Source of the DNA: Arachis hypogaea
Lineage: Eukaryota > Streptophyta > Magnoliopsida > Fabales > Fabaceae
Reading direction: 5' to 3'
DNA: 64,000 nt
NCBI RefSeq assembly: GCF_003086295.3
Contig: NC_092048.1
Span: 109,074,276-109,138,275 of the forward strand
Shown here piece by piece: positions 21,974 to 33,502 of this stretch (its first letter is position 1; every line of letters begins with the position of its first letter). A program made the position numbers and the translations under genes. Below the pieces are notes generated by a model. The model worked only from the letters and a program-made list of their open reading frames with translations. It was not told where the DNA came from and ran no database searches.

Positions 21974-23612
21974 TGATGAGCGGATAATTTATACGCTTTT
22001 TGGCATTGTTTTCAGTATATTTTTAGTAGAATCTAGTTACTTTTAGGGATGTTTTCATTAGTTTTTATGTTAAATTCACATTTCTGGACTTTACTATGAG
22101 TTTGTGTGTTTTTCTGTGATTTCAGGTATTTTCTGGCTGAAATTGAGGGACTTGAGCAAAAATCAGATTCAGAGGTTGAAGAAGGACTGCTAATGTTGTT
22201 GGATTCTGACCTCCCTGCACTCAAAATAGATTTTCTGGAGTTACAGAACTCAAAATGGCGCACTTCCAATTGCGTTGGAAAGTAGACATCCAGGGATTTC
22301 TAGCAATATATAATAGTCTATACTTTGCCCAAGTTTAGATGACGCAAACTGGCATTCAACGCCAGTTCTCTGCCCAATTCTGGCGTCCAGCGCCAGAAAC
22401 AAGTTGCAAAGTGGAGTTCAACGCCCAAAATGGCACAAAAGCTGGCGTTCAACTCCAAGAATGACCTCTCCATGTGTAGACTTCAAGCTCAGCCCAAGCA
22501 CACACCAAGTGGGCCCCGGAAGTGAATTTATGCATAAATTACTTATCTCTGTAAACCCTAGTAACTAGCTTAGTATAAATAGGACTTTTTACTATTGTAT
22601 TAGACATCCTGGATTGTATCTTTTGATCATTTTTAGATCTCTTAACCTCCATGGGAGGCTGGCCACTCGGCCATGCTTACCCTATATTCGCTCATGTATT
22701 TTTAACGGTAGAGTTTCTACACTCCATAGATTAAGGTGTGGAGCTCTGCTGTTCCTCAAAGATTAATGCAAAGTACTACTGTTTTTCTATTCAATTCAAC
22801 TTATTCTGCTTCTAAGATATTCATTCGCACTTCAACCTGAATGTGATGAACGTGACAATCATCATCATTCCCTATGAACGCGTGCCTGACAACCACTTCC
22901 GTTCTACCTTCGATTGAATGATTATCTCTTGGATCTCTTAATCAGAATCTTCGTGGTGTAAGCTAGATTGATGGTGGCATTCATGAGAATCCGGAAAGTC
23001 TAAACCTTGTCTGTGGTATTCGGAGTAGGATTCTGGGATTGAATGACTGTGACGAGCTTCAAACTCGCGATTGCTGGGCGTAGTGACAGACGCAAAAGGA
23101 GGGTGAATCCTATTCTAGCATGATCGGGAACCTCAGATGATTAGCCGTGCTGTGATAGAGCATTTGGACCATTTTCACAAGAGGAGGGGATGTAGCCACT
23201 GACAATGGTGATGCCCTTGCATAAAGCCAGCCATGGAAAGGAGTAAGACTGATTGGATGAAGACAGCGGGAAAGCAGAGATTCAGAGGAACGAAAGGATC
23301 TCTACACGCTTATCTGAAATTCTCACCAATGAATTACATAAGTGTTTCTATCCTTATTTTCTGTTTAATTAGTATTATTTTCGAAAACTCCATAATCAAT
23401 TATTATCCGCCTGACTGAGATTTACAAGGTGACCATAGCTTGCTTCATATCAACAATCTCCGTGGGATCGACCCTTACTCACGTAAGGTTTATTACTTGG
23501 ACGACCCAGTGCACTTACTGGTTAGTTGTATCGAAGTTGTGACAAATTATGAATTGAGATTAGAGCACCAAGTTTTTGGAGCCATTACCAGAGATCACAA
23601 TTTCGTGCACCA
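21974..23612 (+). repeat. 5' LTR of element B (1639 bp)
   Basis: It runs TGATGAGCGGATAATTTA to ...TTTCGTGCACCA. It contains the shared TGGAAAG/CTTTCC module (about 22240-22335), then words such as ACTGGCATTCAACGCCAGT and CTGGCGTCCAGCGCCAG (22340-22470). A TGGCC-ACTC-GGCCA hairpin (22660-22673) lies about 85 bp after the TATA box, and a degenerate second copy of the primer site (23565-23597) sits just inside the LTR end. Confidence 0.95.
22574..22583 (+). promoter_or_regulatory. TATA box of the 5' LTR of B
   Basis: TATAAATAGG, conserved in the 3' LTR from 39710. It is the likely Pol II promoter; the transcript would start about 25-30 nt downstream. Confidence 0.6.
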
Positions 23613-23618
23613 AGTTTT

Positions 23619-23639
23619 TGGCGCCGTTGCCGGGGATTG
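23619..23639 (+). other. Primer binding site (tRNA-Asp type) of element B
   Basis: TGGCGCCGTTGCCGGGGATT fully matches the complement of the 3' end of plant tRNA-Asp and begins 6 nt after the LTR. Confidence 0.9.
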
Positions 23640-25313
23640 TTCGAGCTTGGACAACTGACGGTTTATCTTGTTGCTCAGATTAGGTCATTTTCTTTTTGTT
23701 TTATTTTCAAAAATTTTTCAAAAATCTTTCAAAAATTTCTCCTTTGTTTTCGAAAAAAATTTTAAAATAAAAATGTTTTCAAAAATATATTTTTCTTCAT
23801 AATTTTTAAGAATGAATTCTAGTGTTTCATGAAGCATGTTGAAGCCTGGCTGGCTGTAGGGTATGTCAGGCGTGTCATGTTTGAGTTACATACTAAAGCT
23901 TGGCTGGCTATTAATCCATGCCTGACCCTTTGATTGGAGCTTTAGACTAAAGAGCATAAGATTCCTGGAATTCATATTAAAAATTTTGGAATCCTTATTT
24001 TTCTTTTTCAAAATGATTTTCGAAAAATATAAAATAAAAATACAAAAAAATTCATAAAATCATAAAAATCAAAAAATATATTTTGTGTTTCTTGTTTGAG
24101 TCTTGTGTCATGTTATAAGTTTGGTGTCAATTGCATACTCATCTTGTATTTTTCGAAAAATTCATGCATTCATAGTGTTCTTCATGATCTTCAAGTTGTT
24201 CTTGGTAAGTCTTCTTGTTTGATCTTGATGTTTTCATGTTTTGTGTCTTTTCTTGTTTTTCATATGCATTCTTGCATTCATAGAGTCTAAACATGAAAGA
24301 TTTCTAAGTTTGGTGTCTTGCATGTTTTCTTTGCATATAAAAATTTTCAAAAATAAGTTCTTGATGTTCATCTTGACATTCAAAGTGTTCTTGGTGTTCA
24401 TCTTGACATTCATAGCATTCTTGCATGCATTCATTGTTTTGATCCAAAATTTCCATGCATTGAGCATTTTTAGTGTTTTTCTCTCTCATCATAAAAATTC
24501 AAAAAAATAAAAAAAAATATCTTTCCCTTTTTCTCTCATCAAATTCGAAAATTTGAGTTGACTTTTTCAAAAATTTTTAAAATCTAGTTGTTTTTATGAG
24601 TCAAATCAAATTTTCAATTTAAAAATCTTATCTTTTTCAAAATCTTTTTCAAAAATCAAATCTTTTTCATTTTTCTTAGTTATTTTCAAAAATTTTAAAA
24701 ATATTTTTCAAAAATCTTTTTCTTATCTTTATCACATAATTTTCGAAAATAACATCATCAATTAATGTTTTGATTCAAAAATTTCAAGTTTGTTACTTAC
24801 TTGTTAAGAAAGATTCAAACTTTAAGTTCTAGAATCATATCTCATGATTTCTTGTGAATCAAGTCATTAATTGTGATTTTAAAAATCAAATCTTTTTCAA
24901 AACTAATTTCAATCATATCTTTTCAAAAATATCTTTTTATCTTATCTTTTTCAAAATTTGATTTTAAAATATCTTTTCTAACTTCCTAACTCCTTATCTT
25001 TTCAAAATTTGTTTCAACTAACTAACTAACTTTTTGTTTGTTTCTTATCTTTTTCAAAACTACCTAACTAACCCTCTCTCTCTCCAATTTTCGAAAATAT
25101 CTTCCCTCTTTTTCAAAATTTCTTTTTAATTAACTAATTATTTTAATTTTTTATTTTAATTTTCGAAAAATTACTAACCTTTTTCAAAAACTATTTTCGA
25201 AAATCAATAAATCTTTTTCAAAAATAATTTTCGAAAATTCTCCTTCTCTCTCATCTCCTTCTAATTATTTATTCATCTACTAACACTTCTCTTCATCTCA
25301 CATCACTGCTCCT
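23640..25313 (+). other. Leader of element B up to the insertion of C
   Basis: A/T-rich, no supported ORF. It contains TAAGTTTGGTGT at 24116-24127 and 24305-24316, and degenerate GCCTGGCTGGCT / GCTTGGCTGGCT hairpin units at about 23843-23935. The leader resumes at 33372 after C. Confidence 0.7.
25309..25313. repeat. Target-site duplication of element C (left)
   Basis: CTCCT, repeated at 33367-33371. Confidence 0.9.
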
Positions 25314-27736
25314 TGATGAGTATTTTGGTGAAAAATAAATCTCTCACAAAACATCACAATCCAACCGGCAAGTGCACCGGGTCGCATCAAGTAATAATAA
25401 CTCACGGGAGTGAGATCGATCCCACAGGGATTGATGGATCAAGCAATTTTAGTGGGTGATTAGTTTAGTCAAGCTGACATTTAGTGTGAATTGTGTGAAA
25501 TGTAGCCAACAGAAAGTAAATTGCAATGAATCTTAAAGATGCAGAAAGTAAAATTGCAAGTAAGTTAAAGAACAAGAAAGTAAAATAGCTGAAACTTAAA
25601 TGGCAAGAAAAGTAAATTGCATGAAATGTAAAGGGGAGTAGGTGCTGGAAATTAAAAGGAAGCAGTAGATCAAGTAACTGAAAAGTTAAATTGCGGGAAG
25701 AATAAAGGAAATTGGATGCTAGGAATTAAAACAGAGTTTAAATTGTGAAGTGCAGTGAAGTAAGGAACGCTCAGATTCTCAGCTTAATTGCAAAATAAAA
25801 TTGAAGATCTCAGGGAATCAAAGAGACTAGAAAACGAGTCTAGATCTCAAGCCCTTCCTTGATTCAACAGCAGACAGATTGAAGAAGAAATGAAGATGGA
25901 AGCAGTAAATGAAAACTTTGATTCAAATCCCAATTTCTGAAATTATGCAGACAAGCAAAACAAAGAGAAATCTCAAAGGGAGAATGAAACAGAATTTCTT
26001 CAATTCTCCACTCAAGATTCAAGACAAGAATATAAACTAAGAGAGAGCTCTCTAATCCTAATGCTCCCTAGTGGAGCCAGCCTCTCTTCACAAATATGAA
26101 AATGATGCCTTATATAGGCTTTACAAAATCAAAATGAAATTCAAAACAAATTACAATTAAAATGAAATTTCTATTCTAACTATCTCTTGTGCCTTTGAGT
26201 GGTGTCAATTGGGCCTTTGCTCTTGATGGAATTGGGTTGAAAGAGGCCTTGGTTGATTGCTCTTGAAGTTTGAAGAAGAACCAAAGTGAACCAATTGAAC
26301 CGGGTTTGAGGTTAGCCAAAGTTGGACCTAAAGTTTGAGACAAAGTTAGGGGTCTAACTTTGGCTCCAACTTTTTATAGCAGCAAACACATTCTGCTGGT
26401 ATGGACGTTGGTGCCAACGTTAGGGGTCTAACTTTGACCCTAACGTTGGCCTCCCTTATGCACATTTATGGCGCCAACTTTGTCCTCTTGTCATGTTGCC
26501 AATTTTATGCCCAATATAGACTATCATATATGGTTGGAAAGCTCTGAATGTCAGCTTTCTAACCCACTTGGAATTACTTCAATTGGACATCTACAACTCA
26601 AGTTATGATCATTTGAAGAGGGCATGGTCGCTGGCTTTGGTGTGCAGCGTTTGATGTAACGTTAGCCCTCAAACGTTGGCGAAAACGCCAGTTCTGGAGG
26701 CTCAAATGTATTGTCCATCCCATACTATTATACATTGTTGGAAAGCCCTGGATGTCGACTTTCCAATTCCGTTGAGAGCACATCAATTGGAGCTCTACAG
26801 CTCGAGTTATACTCCATCGAAGGTGCAGAGGTCAAGTGGCCTCACTGCATGTTGCCACCATGTTCATTTATGCACATTACAGGGCAGTTTTCTCCATCAA
26901 TTTTAGTGTCCACTATGCAATGCCATATATGCTTGGAAAGCTCTTGATTCCTACTTTCCAATGCTTCTTGAATCACCTCATTTGGAGCTCTGTAGCTCAA
27001 GTTATTCTTGTTGGAAGTATACCCCTTGTATGCCTTGTGGTGTGTGGCGCCAACGTTAGCCTCCAAGTTAGGGGGCTAACGTTGGCGCAAACGTTAGTTC
27101 CTTCCCCATTGTAATTCATGTGCCAACGTTAGCCTCCAAGTTAGGGGGCTAACGTTGGCGCAAACGTTGGCCCTTCTCCCTTATGTCTTCATGTGCCAAC
27201 GTTAGCCTCCAAGTTAGGGGGCTAACGTTGGCGCAAACGTTGGATGGCCAGGGAGGAAAATTCTCTTGCCAACGTTAGCCTCCAAGTTAGGGGGCTAACG
27301 TTGGCTCAAACGTGGGGAGCCCAGGGAGAATTCTTCATGCCTAACGTTAGCCTTCAAGTTAGGGGTCTAACTTTGAGGTTAACTTTAGGTCCAACCTTTT
27401 GCTTCATGGTTCAATTTCATTTATTCCATTGTTCTCTCTTCACTCCTAGCCATTCCTTCTTTGCTTCAACCTTTCTCCAAGCTTTCTTCACCTATCATTA
27501 ATCAACCAAACTCATCAAAGCTATGCTCAAAATCATGAGATATTCAATCTTTCATAATATGTAACAAATATAGCATAAAACCTCATGAAATGGCATGAAT
27601 TCATATATGGTTGGTTCAATCAAGGGAAACATGAAAATCTACCCAATTGGCTTGCTTATGGCTCAAGAAAGTGCATAATTCAATTGAAAACAAAAGAAAA
27701 AGGCTAGTTAAAATAGGCTAAGATGACTTGTCATCA
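25314..27736 (-). repeat. 3' LTR of element C (2423 bp)
   Basis: On the minus strand it runs from TGATGACAAGTCATC (27736) to ...AATACTCATCA (25314). It carries three diverged copies of the shared TGGAAAG/CTTTCC module (about 26500-26620, 26710-26840, 26915-27010) and the AACGTTAGC tandem array. A TATA box, TATATAAG, is at 26116-26109. Confidence 0.95.
27046..27390 (-). repeat. AACGTTAG tandem/palindromic array in the 3' LTR of C
   Basis: Five units with a period of about 72 bp. Each contains CCAACGTTAGCCTCC and GGGGGCTAACGTTGGCGC, which are complementary to each other, so each unit can fold on itself. The first unit is 38 bp shorter in the other LTR (about 32715). Confidence 0.88.
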
Positions 27737-27773
27737 CAACACCAAACTTAAAGCTTGCTTGTCCCCAAGCAAG
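27737..27773 (-). promoter_or_regulatory. RGGA-loop hairpin plus 3' priming tract of element C
   Basis: On the minus strand CTTGCTTG, loop GGGA, CAAGCAAG (27773-27754) is followed by CTTTAAGTTTGGTGTTG and then the LTR. It is the same arrangement as in D at 19448. Confidence 0.75.
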
Positions 27774-29484
27774 AAAAGAATCATGCAATAAAGATTGACA
27801 ATCCAAGGCAAGAAGAATAGAAACTCAATGTTCATGGTAAGCTAGTTTTCTAAGTATACTACAATCACAAAAGAAATGTAAATGATTGATGCTTCCATCT
27901 AGCTCAATTTATGAAATCTTTTTCTTATATTTCTTCCTTGAAACAAGCTTTTGATTTTCTTATTAGCTTCTCCTTTTTGGGTGCTTTGCCCCATGAGTTG
28001 ATAACAAAGCTACGACTTCTAAATGCTTTGTTTTCAAGTATTACCACTTGATACATAAGCACCACAAGCATTTGATTAGAGGACTTCATTAAGCTCATTT
28101 TTCTTTTCTTTTCTTGACTCTCTAATCATTGATGCTCAGAGCCTTGAGCTTTGAGGGAGTGCTTTTGCACTTTGAGCCTAACCTTGACTTCTAAGTGTTT
28201 TGTTTTCAAGCATTTGGCTTGATACATAAACACCACAAGTACTTAACAAATGAATTGCCATTGGTACTCAGAGCCTTCAGCTTTCTCATTCTTTCCCTTT
28301 TTTCTTTTCTTGCTTTATTTTGCATTTGCTTCTTCAAGGTTTTCATGATTTTAAAAGATTTCACAAAATGTACTAGATGAAAACTTCAATTAAATAAAAT
28401 CCAATGCAATTGAGCAACAATTAATCATACTAGCTTTCCAATACTTGTATGCACATGCTAAACTCTTCTTTAGTTCCTTGTTTGTTTATGATCATGATGC
28501 TTTACTGCTTTTGGATTCACAAAACTCAAGTTGGTACTCATAATGACACAGCACCATGTTGCAAATTAAAGATCAACTATGCCTTTTCATACACACATGC
28601 ATACAGAGAAGGTAAAGACAATCATGCAGTTTATAGTGCTTGAAACAAATGAGAGGAAAAAGAACTTTACAACCTTGTAGTTCATCTTCTCTATTGTTGT
28701 CATTTTCCTCCCATTCTCTTCCTTCCCATACCAAACTCAGAATGCTTGCTCATCCTCAAGCAACTATTAGAACCGTGGCTATGGGGCTAAGATGGATCAT
28801 GAATGTCTTACACAAGGAATGTTAGTAGTACATGTGTTTCAAGCAAGCAAAATTAAAGATAATAATCAAGGCACAAGAGACAGAGACATTGTGATTGCAT
28901 ACTTAAGAATGTGAGCATAATACTTTGCATAGAAAATAAGTGGCACACCAAACTTAGTGTGACACTTTCACTTGGAATTAATGCAAGTATCTTGTAAGAA
29001 TTGGAACTAAATTTTGTTGCATAGCAACACCAAACTTAGAATGCAACCATATGTCAATTTATTTGAACTAAAACTAAACAAAAGAAACTGTTATATGTTA
29101 AATACAATCACCAAATGAAGAATCTGTTATGAATAAGGATGTCTTGGTGATGTATGAACAAAAACAGTTAATGAAGGAAAGCATTAAAAACAAGTAAATA
29201 AATGAAACAAAGAGAAAACAAAAATTATCCAACTAAGAAGAAAAATAACACTGTAAAAGGCAATATGATTATGCAGACAAGTGATGTTGCTGGATTGATT
29301 TGCATAAAAAAATAGGTGGCACACCAAACTTAGAATCATGGTGTGTCACTTTCATGTAAAATTGATGCAATCATCCATGAAGATGGAAAACAGTTTGTTG
29401 CAGGGCAACACCAAACTTAGAATGTGATCATATGCCAATTTATTGAAATTTAAACAAAGTAAGGAGAAGAAATGTACCTACTGT
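27774..29484 (-). other. 3' untranslated region of element C
   Basis: No supported ORF. It has four copies of the minus-strand motif TAAGTTTGGTGT or close to it (28945-28956, 29027-29038, 29321-29332, 29408-29419) and an internal RGGA-loop hairpin at 28746-28763. Confidence 0.6.
28746..28763 (-). ncRNA. Internal RGGA-loop hairpin of element C
   Basis: On the minus strand TTGCTTG, loop AGGA, TGAGCAA pairs over 7 positions, two of them G-U pairs. It is followed by ATTCTGAGTTTGGTATGG, a variant of the priming-tract motif. It is an internal second copy of the arrangement before the 3' LTR. Confidence 0.55.
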
Positions 29485-30804
29485 CTACCTGTTCTTTACT
29501 TTCTTCCTCTTCTTCCAATTTGTTAAGAGGAATGACTTCAAGAGAGGAGAAGATTCAGCTATTGCCCCCTGTCTTGATTTCCTCTCAGCAAGCTTTCTTT
29601 TGTACATGGCTTGATTGAGCTTGCTTGCTGGATCAGGGGGAGGATTGTTTGCAGTTGACCTTCTCATGAATGTTGTCCTTGGTATCTTGGTCACAATCCT
29701 CTTCTTGGTGCTTTTGTTAATTGCCTTCACTTCCTTGAATTTACGACTTGGTTGCTGTGTGATTGTTGGAGTTTTGTCTTTATCAAGAGTCTCTTGCAAT
29801 AGTGGTTCTGTGGATTCTTCTTTCATGTACTTCTCTGCCTCACTTGAGTTTGGAATGACTTCTTCACTTTCTTGCTCCTCCACTTCCTCTTTTACACCCA
29901 ACATTCGTTTCAATCGCTCTATCATGGGGGAGGTTTGTCGATCTTCCCAACATTTCTTCATCTCCTCGTCATACCTTTCAATCATGGATTCAGATGTTGA
30001 GGCATTTTGGTCCAGGGAGGTTTGTGAGAGTTGTGAGTCTTCATGTTCTCTTGTCATCTCAAGTGCAGTTTCAGGTTCAACCACCTCATTCTTCATTGAA
30101 AGTTCACTTGATGCTGTGGCCTCCTTATCTTACTTTTCCACTTCCTCACCCACATATTTGTCTTCATCCTCACTGGTTGATGGTTCTAAGTTTCCCCTTG
30201 TTTGCTCTAAGGACCCATTTATCTGCTCGAGGATGGTTTCTTCCCAAGATGGGGATTTTGTGTAAAATTCCACTAGTTTTCTCTGTATTTCAATGCCTTC
30301 ACGGTATTCCTCATCTGTTAATTCAATGCCTTCAAGGTATTCCTCATCTTTTAATTCAAGAGATGAAGGTCGAGAGTAATTTTGGTGAAGTGAATGTGTT
30401 GTGGTGAAGTTGTGTTGAGGGGTGTGGAATGAGTTGTGTGATCGATGGGATGACTGGTATGGATTTTGGAGGAAACTTTGTGTTGAGGCATAATCAAGTG
30501 ATGAAGAACTTTCAAATGAGAAACTGGGACGTGAGGGTGGATGCTTTTCCATTCTTTGGCGATGCTTCCATCTTCCATGAGGATAATGATATGAATCATT
30601 TTGTGGTGGTGGATGGTATCCCATATGATTTTCTTTCTCATCTTGTGGTTCTGACGCATAGCTCCATGAATTGGAGTGCCCAGAATTTGAAGTTTCTTGG
30701 TGATATCCCCAGCCATCATTAGAGATTGGTGATGGTGGGTGATATCCCATAAAATTTTGTTTGACCAAATGATGAGTTGAACTCCATTTGTATTTTGCAA
30801 ACAT
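29485..30804 (-). pseudogene. Unknown ORF of element C, one in-frame stop
   Basis: The ATG is at 30804-30802 (MFAKYKWSSTHHL). The frame reaches the stop at 29485 and is broken only by TAA at 30132-30130, giving pieces of 224 and about 213 codons. The N-terminal half is rich in His, Tyr, Pro and Ser, with MGYHPPP-type repeats and a DEEYLEGIE / DEEYREGIE direct repeat. The C-terminal half is acidic and then strongly basic (ends WKKRKKVKNR). It has no gag, protease, RT or integrase motif, and I do not recognise it. Being the only ORF of a recently moved element, it may be a carried gene or a rapidly evolving structural protein. Confidence 0.6.
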
Positions 30805-30956
30805 CAATGAAAATTGAAATTACTCATATCAGAGATGAGAATTTCTTAGTGAGGCAATAACTCAAACACCTTGGTTTCAACTTAGAACAGAGAACAAAAA
30901 TAAAGAAAATGCTTGATCTAGACTTCTCACCCACTTAATCATTGTTGATCTAATCA

Positions 30957-30975
30957 ATCCCCACAGACGGCGCCA
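30957..30975 (-). other. Primer binding site of element C
   Basis: TGGCGCCGTCTGTGGGGAT on the minus strand, 6 nt from the LTR. It keeps the first nine bases of the tRNA-Asp match and differs in the middle, so the priming tRNA is less certain than in B and D. Confidence 0.7.
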
Positions 30976-30981
30976 AAAACT

Positions 30982-33366
30982 TGATGAGTATTTTGGTGAA
31001 AAATAAATCTCTCACAAAACATCACAATCCAACCGGCAAGTGCACCGGGTCGCATCAAGTAATAATAACTCACGGGAGTGAGATCGATCCCACAGGGATT
31101 GATGGATCAAGCAATTTTAGTGGGTGATTAGTTTAGTCAAGCTGACATTTAGTGTGAATTGTGTGAAATGTAGCCAACAGAAAGTAAATTGCAATGAATC
31201 TTAAAGATGCAGAAAGTAAAATTGCAAGTAAGTTAAAGAACAAGAAAGTAAAATAGCTGAAACTTAAATGGCAAGAAAAGTAAATTGCATGAAATGTAAA
31301 GGGGAGTAGGTGCTGGAAATTAAAAGGAAGCAGTAGATCAAGTAACTGAAAAGTTAAATTGCGGGAAGAATAAAGGAAATTGGATGCTAGGAATTAAAAC
31401 AGAATTTAAATTGTGAAGTGCAGTGAAGTAAGGAACGCTCAGATTCTCAGCTTAATTGCAAAATAAAATTGAAGATCTCAGGGAATCAAAGAGACTAGAA
31501 AACGAGTCTAGATCTCAAGCCCTTCCTTGATTCAACAGCAGACAGATTGAAGAAGAAATGAAGATGGAAGCAGTAAATGAAAACTTTGATTCAAATCCCA
31601 ATTTCTGAAATTATGCAGACAAGCAAAACAAAGAGAAATCTCAAAGGGAGAATGAAACAGAATTTCTTCAATTCTCCACTCAAGATTCAAGACAAGAATA
31701 TAAACTAAGAGAGAGCTCTCTAATCCTAATGCTCCCTAGTGGAGCCAGCCTCTCTTCACAAATATGAAAATGATGCCTTATATAGGCTTTACAAAATCAA
31801 AATGAAATTCAAAACAAATTACAATTAAAATGAAATTTCTATTCTAACTATCTCTTGTGCCTTTGAGTGGTGTCAATTGGGCCTTTGCTCTTGATGGAAT
31901 TGGGTTGAAAGAGGCCTTGGTTGATTGCTCTTGAAGTTTGAAGAAGAACCAAAGTGAACCAATTGAACCGGGTTTGAGGTTAGCCAAAGTTGGACCTAAA
32001 GTTTGAGACAAAGTTAGGGGTCTAACTTTGGCTCCAACTTTTCATAGCAGCAAACACATTCTGCTGGTATGGACGTTGGTGCCAACGTTAGGGGTCTAAC
32101 TTTGACCCTAACGTTGGCCTCCCTTATGCACATTTATGGCGCCAACTTTGTCCTCTTGTCATGTTGCCAATTTTATGCCCAATATAGACTATCATATATG
32201 GTTGGAAAGCTCTGAATGTCAGCTTTCTAACCCACTTGGAATTACTTCAATTGGACATCTACAACTCAAGTTATGATCATTTGAAGAGGGCATGGTCGCT
32301 GGCTTTGGTGTGCAGCGTTTGATGTAACGTTAGCCCTCAAATGTTGGCAAAAACGCCAGTTCTGGAGGCTCAAATGTATTGTCCACCCCATACTATTATA
32401 CATTGTTGGAAAGCCCTGGATGTCGACTTTCCAATGCCGTTGAGAGCACATCAATTGGAGCTCTACAGCTCGAGTTATACTCCATCGAAGGTGCAGAGGT
32501 CAAGTGGCCTCACTGCATGTTGCCACCATGTTCATTTATGCACATTACAGGGCAGTTTTCTCCATCAATTTTAGTGTCCACCATGCAGTGCCATATATGC
32601 TTGGAAAGCTCTTGATTCCTACTTTCCAATGCTTCTTGAATCACCTCATTTGGAGCTCTGTAGCTCAAGTTATTCTTGTTGGAAGTATACCCCTTGTATG
32701 CCTTGTGGTGTGTGGCGCCAACGTTAGCTCCTTCCCCATTGTAATTCATGTGCCAATGTTAGCCTCCAAGTTAGGGGGCTAACGTTGGCGCAAACGTTGG
32801 CCCTTCTCCCTTATGTCTTCATGTGCCAAAGTTAGCCTCCAAGTTAGGGGGCTAACGTTGGCGCAAACGTTGGATGGCCAGGGAGGAAAATTCTCTTGCC
32901 AACGTTAGCCTCCAAGTTAGGGGGCTAACGTTGGCTCAAACGTGGGGAGCCCAGGGAGAATTCTTCATGCCTAACGTTAGCCTTCAAGTTAGGGGTCTAA
33001 CTTTGAGGCTAACTTTAGGTCCAACCTTTTGCTTCATGGTTCAATTTCATTTATTCCATTGTTCTCTCTTCACTCCTAGCCATTCCTTCTTTGCTTCAAC
33101 CTTTCTCCAAGCTTTCTTCACCTATCATTAATCAACCAAACTCATCAAAGCTATGCTCAAAATCATGAGATATTCAATCTTTCATAATATGTAACAAATA
33201 TAGCATAAAACCTCATGAAATGGCATGAATTCATATATGGTTGGTTCAATCAAGGGAAACATGAAAATCTACCCAATTGGCTTGCTTATGGCTCAAGAAA
33301 GTGCATAATTCAATTGAAAACAAAAGAAAAAGGCTAGTTAAAATAGGCTAAGATGACTTGTCATCA
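30982..33366 (-). repeat. 5' LTR of element C (2385 bp)
   Basis: Same ends as the 3' LTR. Lacks 38 bp in the AACGTTAG array near 32715. A direct repeat, AACGTTAG, brackets the missing segment in the other copy, so slippage or unequal recombination is likely. TATA box TATATAAG on the minus strand at 31784-31777. Confidence 0.95.
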
Positions 33367-33371
33367 CTCCT
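33367..33371. repeat. Target-site duplication of element C (right)
   Basis: CTCCT, matching 25309-25313. Leader of element B resumes here and leads into gag at 33503. Confidence 0.9.
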
Positions 33372-33502
33372 ATCCTTACCCTTGTGTTTGGATTCTTCAT
33401 TCTTCTTCACCCCTATTCCTTTTCTTCTTCTACTAACAATAAGGAACCTCTTTACTGTGACATAGAGGATTCCTCTTCTTTTCTTGTTCTCTTCTCTTTC
33501 TT

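Larger units (their letters stand above)
25314..33366 (-). mobile_element. Element C: non-autonomous LTR element (family II), nested in B
   Basis: LTRs of 2385 bp (5', right) and 2423 bp (3', left) flank only about 3.2 kb. That interior has a primer site, one unknown ORF and untranslated sequence. CTCCT flanks both ends, a perfect target duplication. The LTR termini (TGATGACAAGTCATC) and the 3' hairpin match element D, so C probably uses the enzymes of D's autonomous relatives. Besides one 38-bp indel I count about a dozen LTR substitutions (roughly 0.5 %), so C is the youngest element here. Confidence 0.95.
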
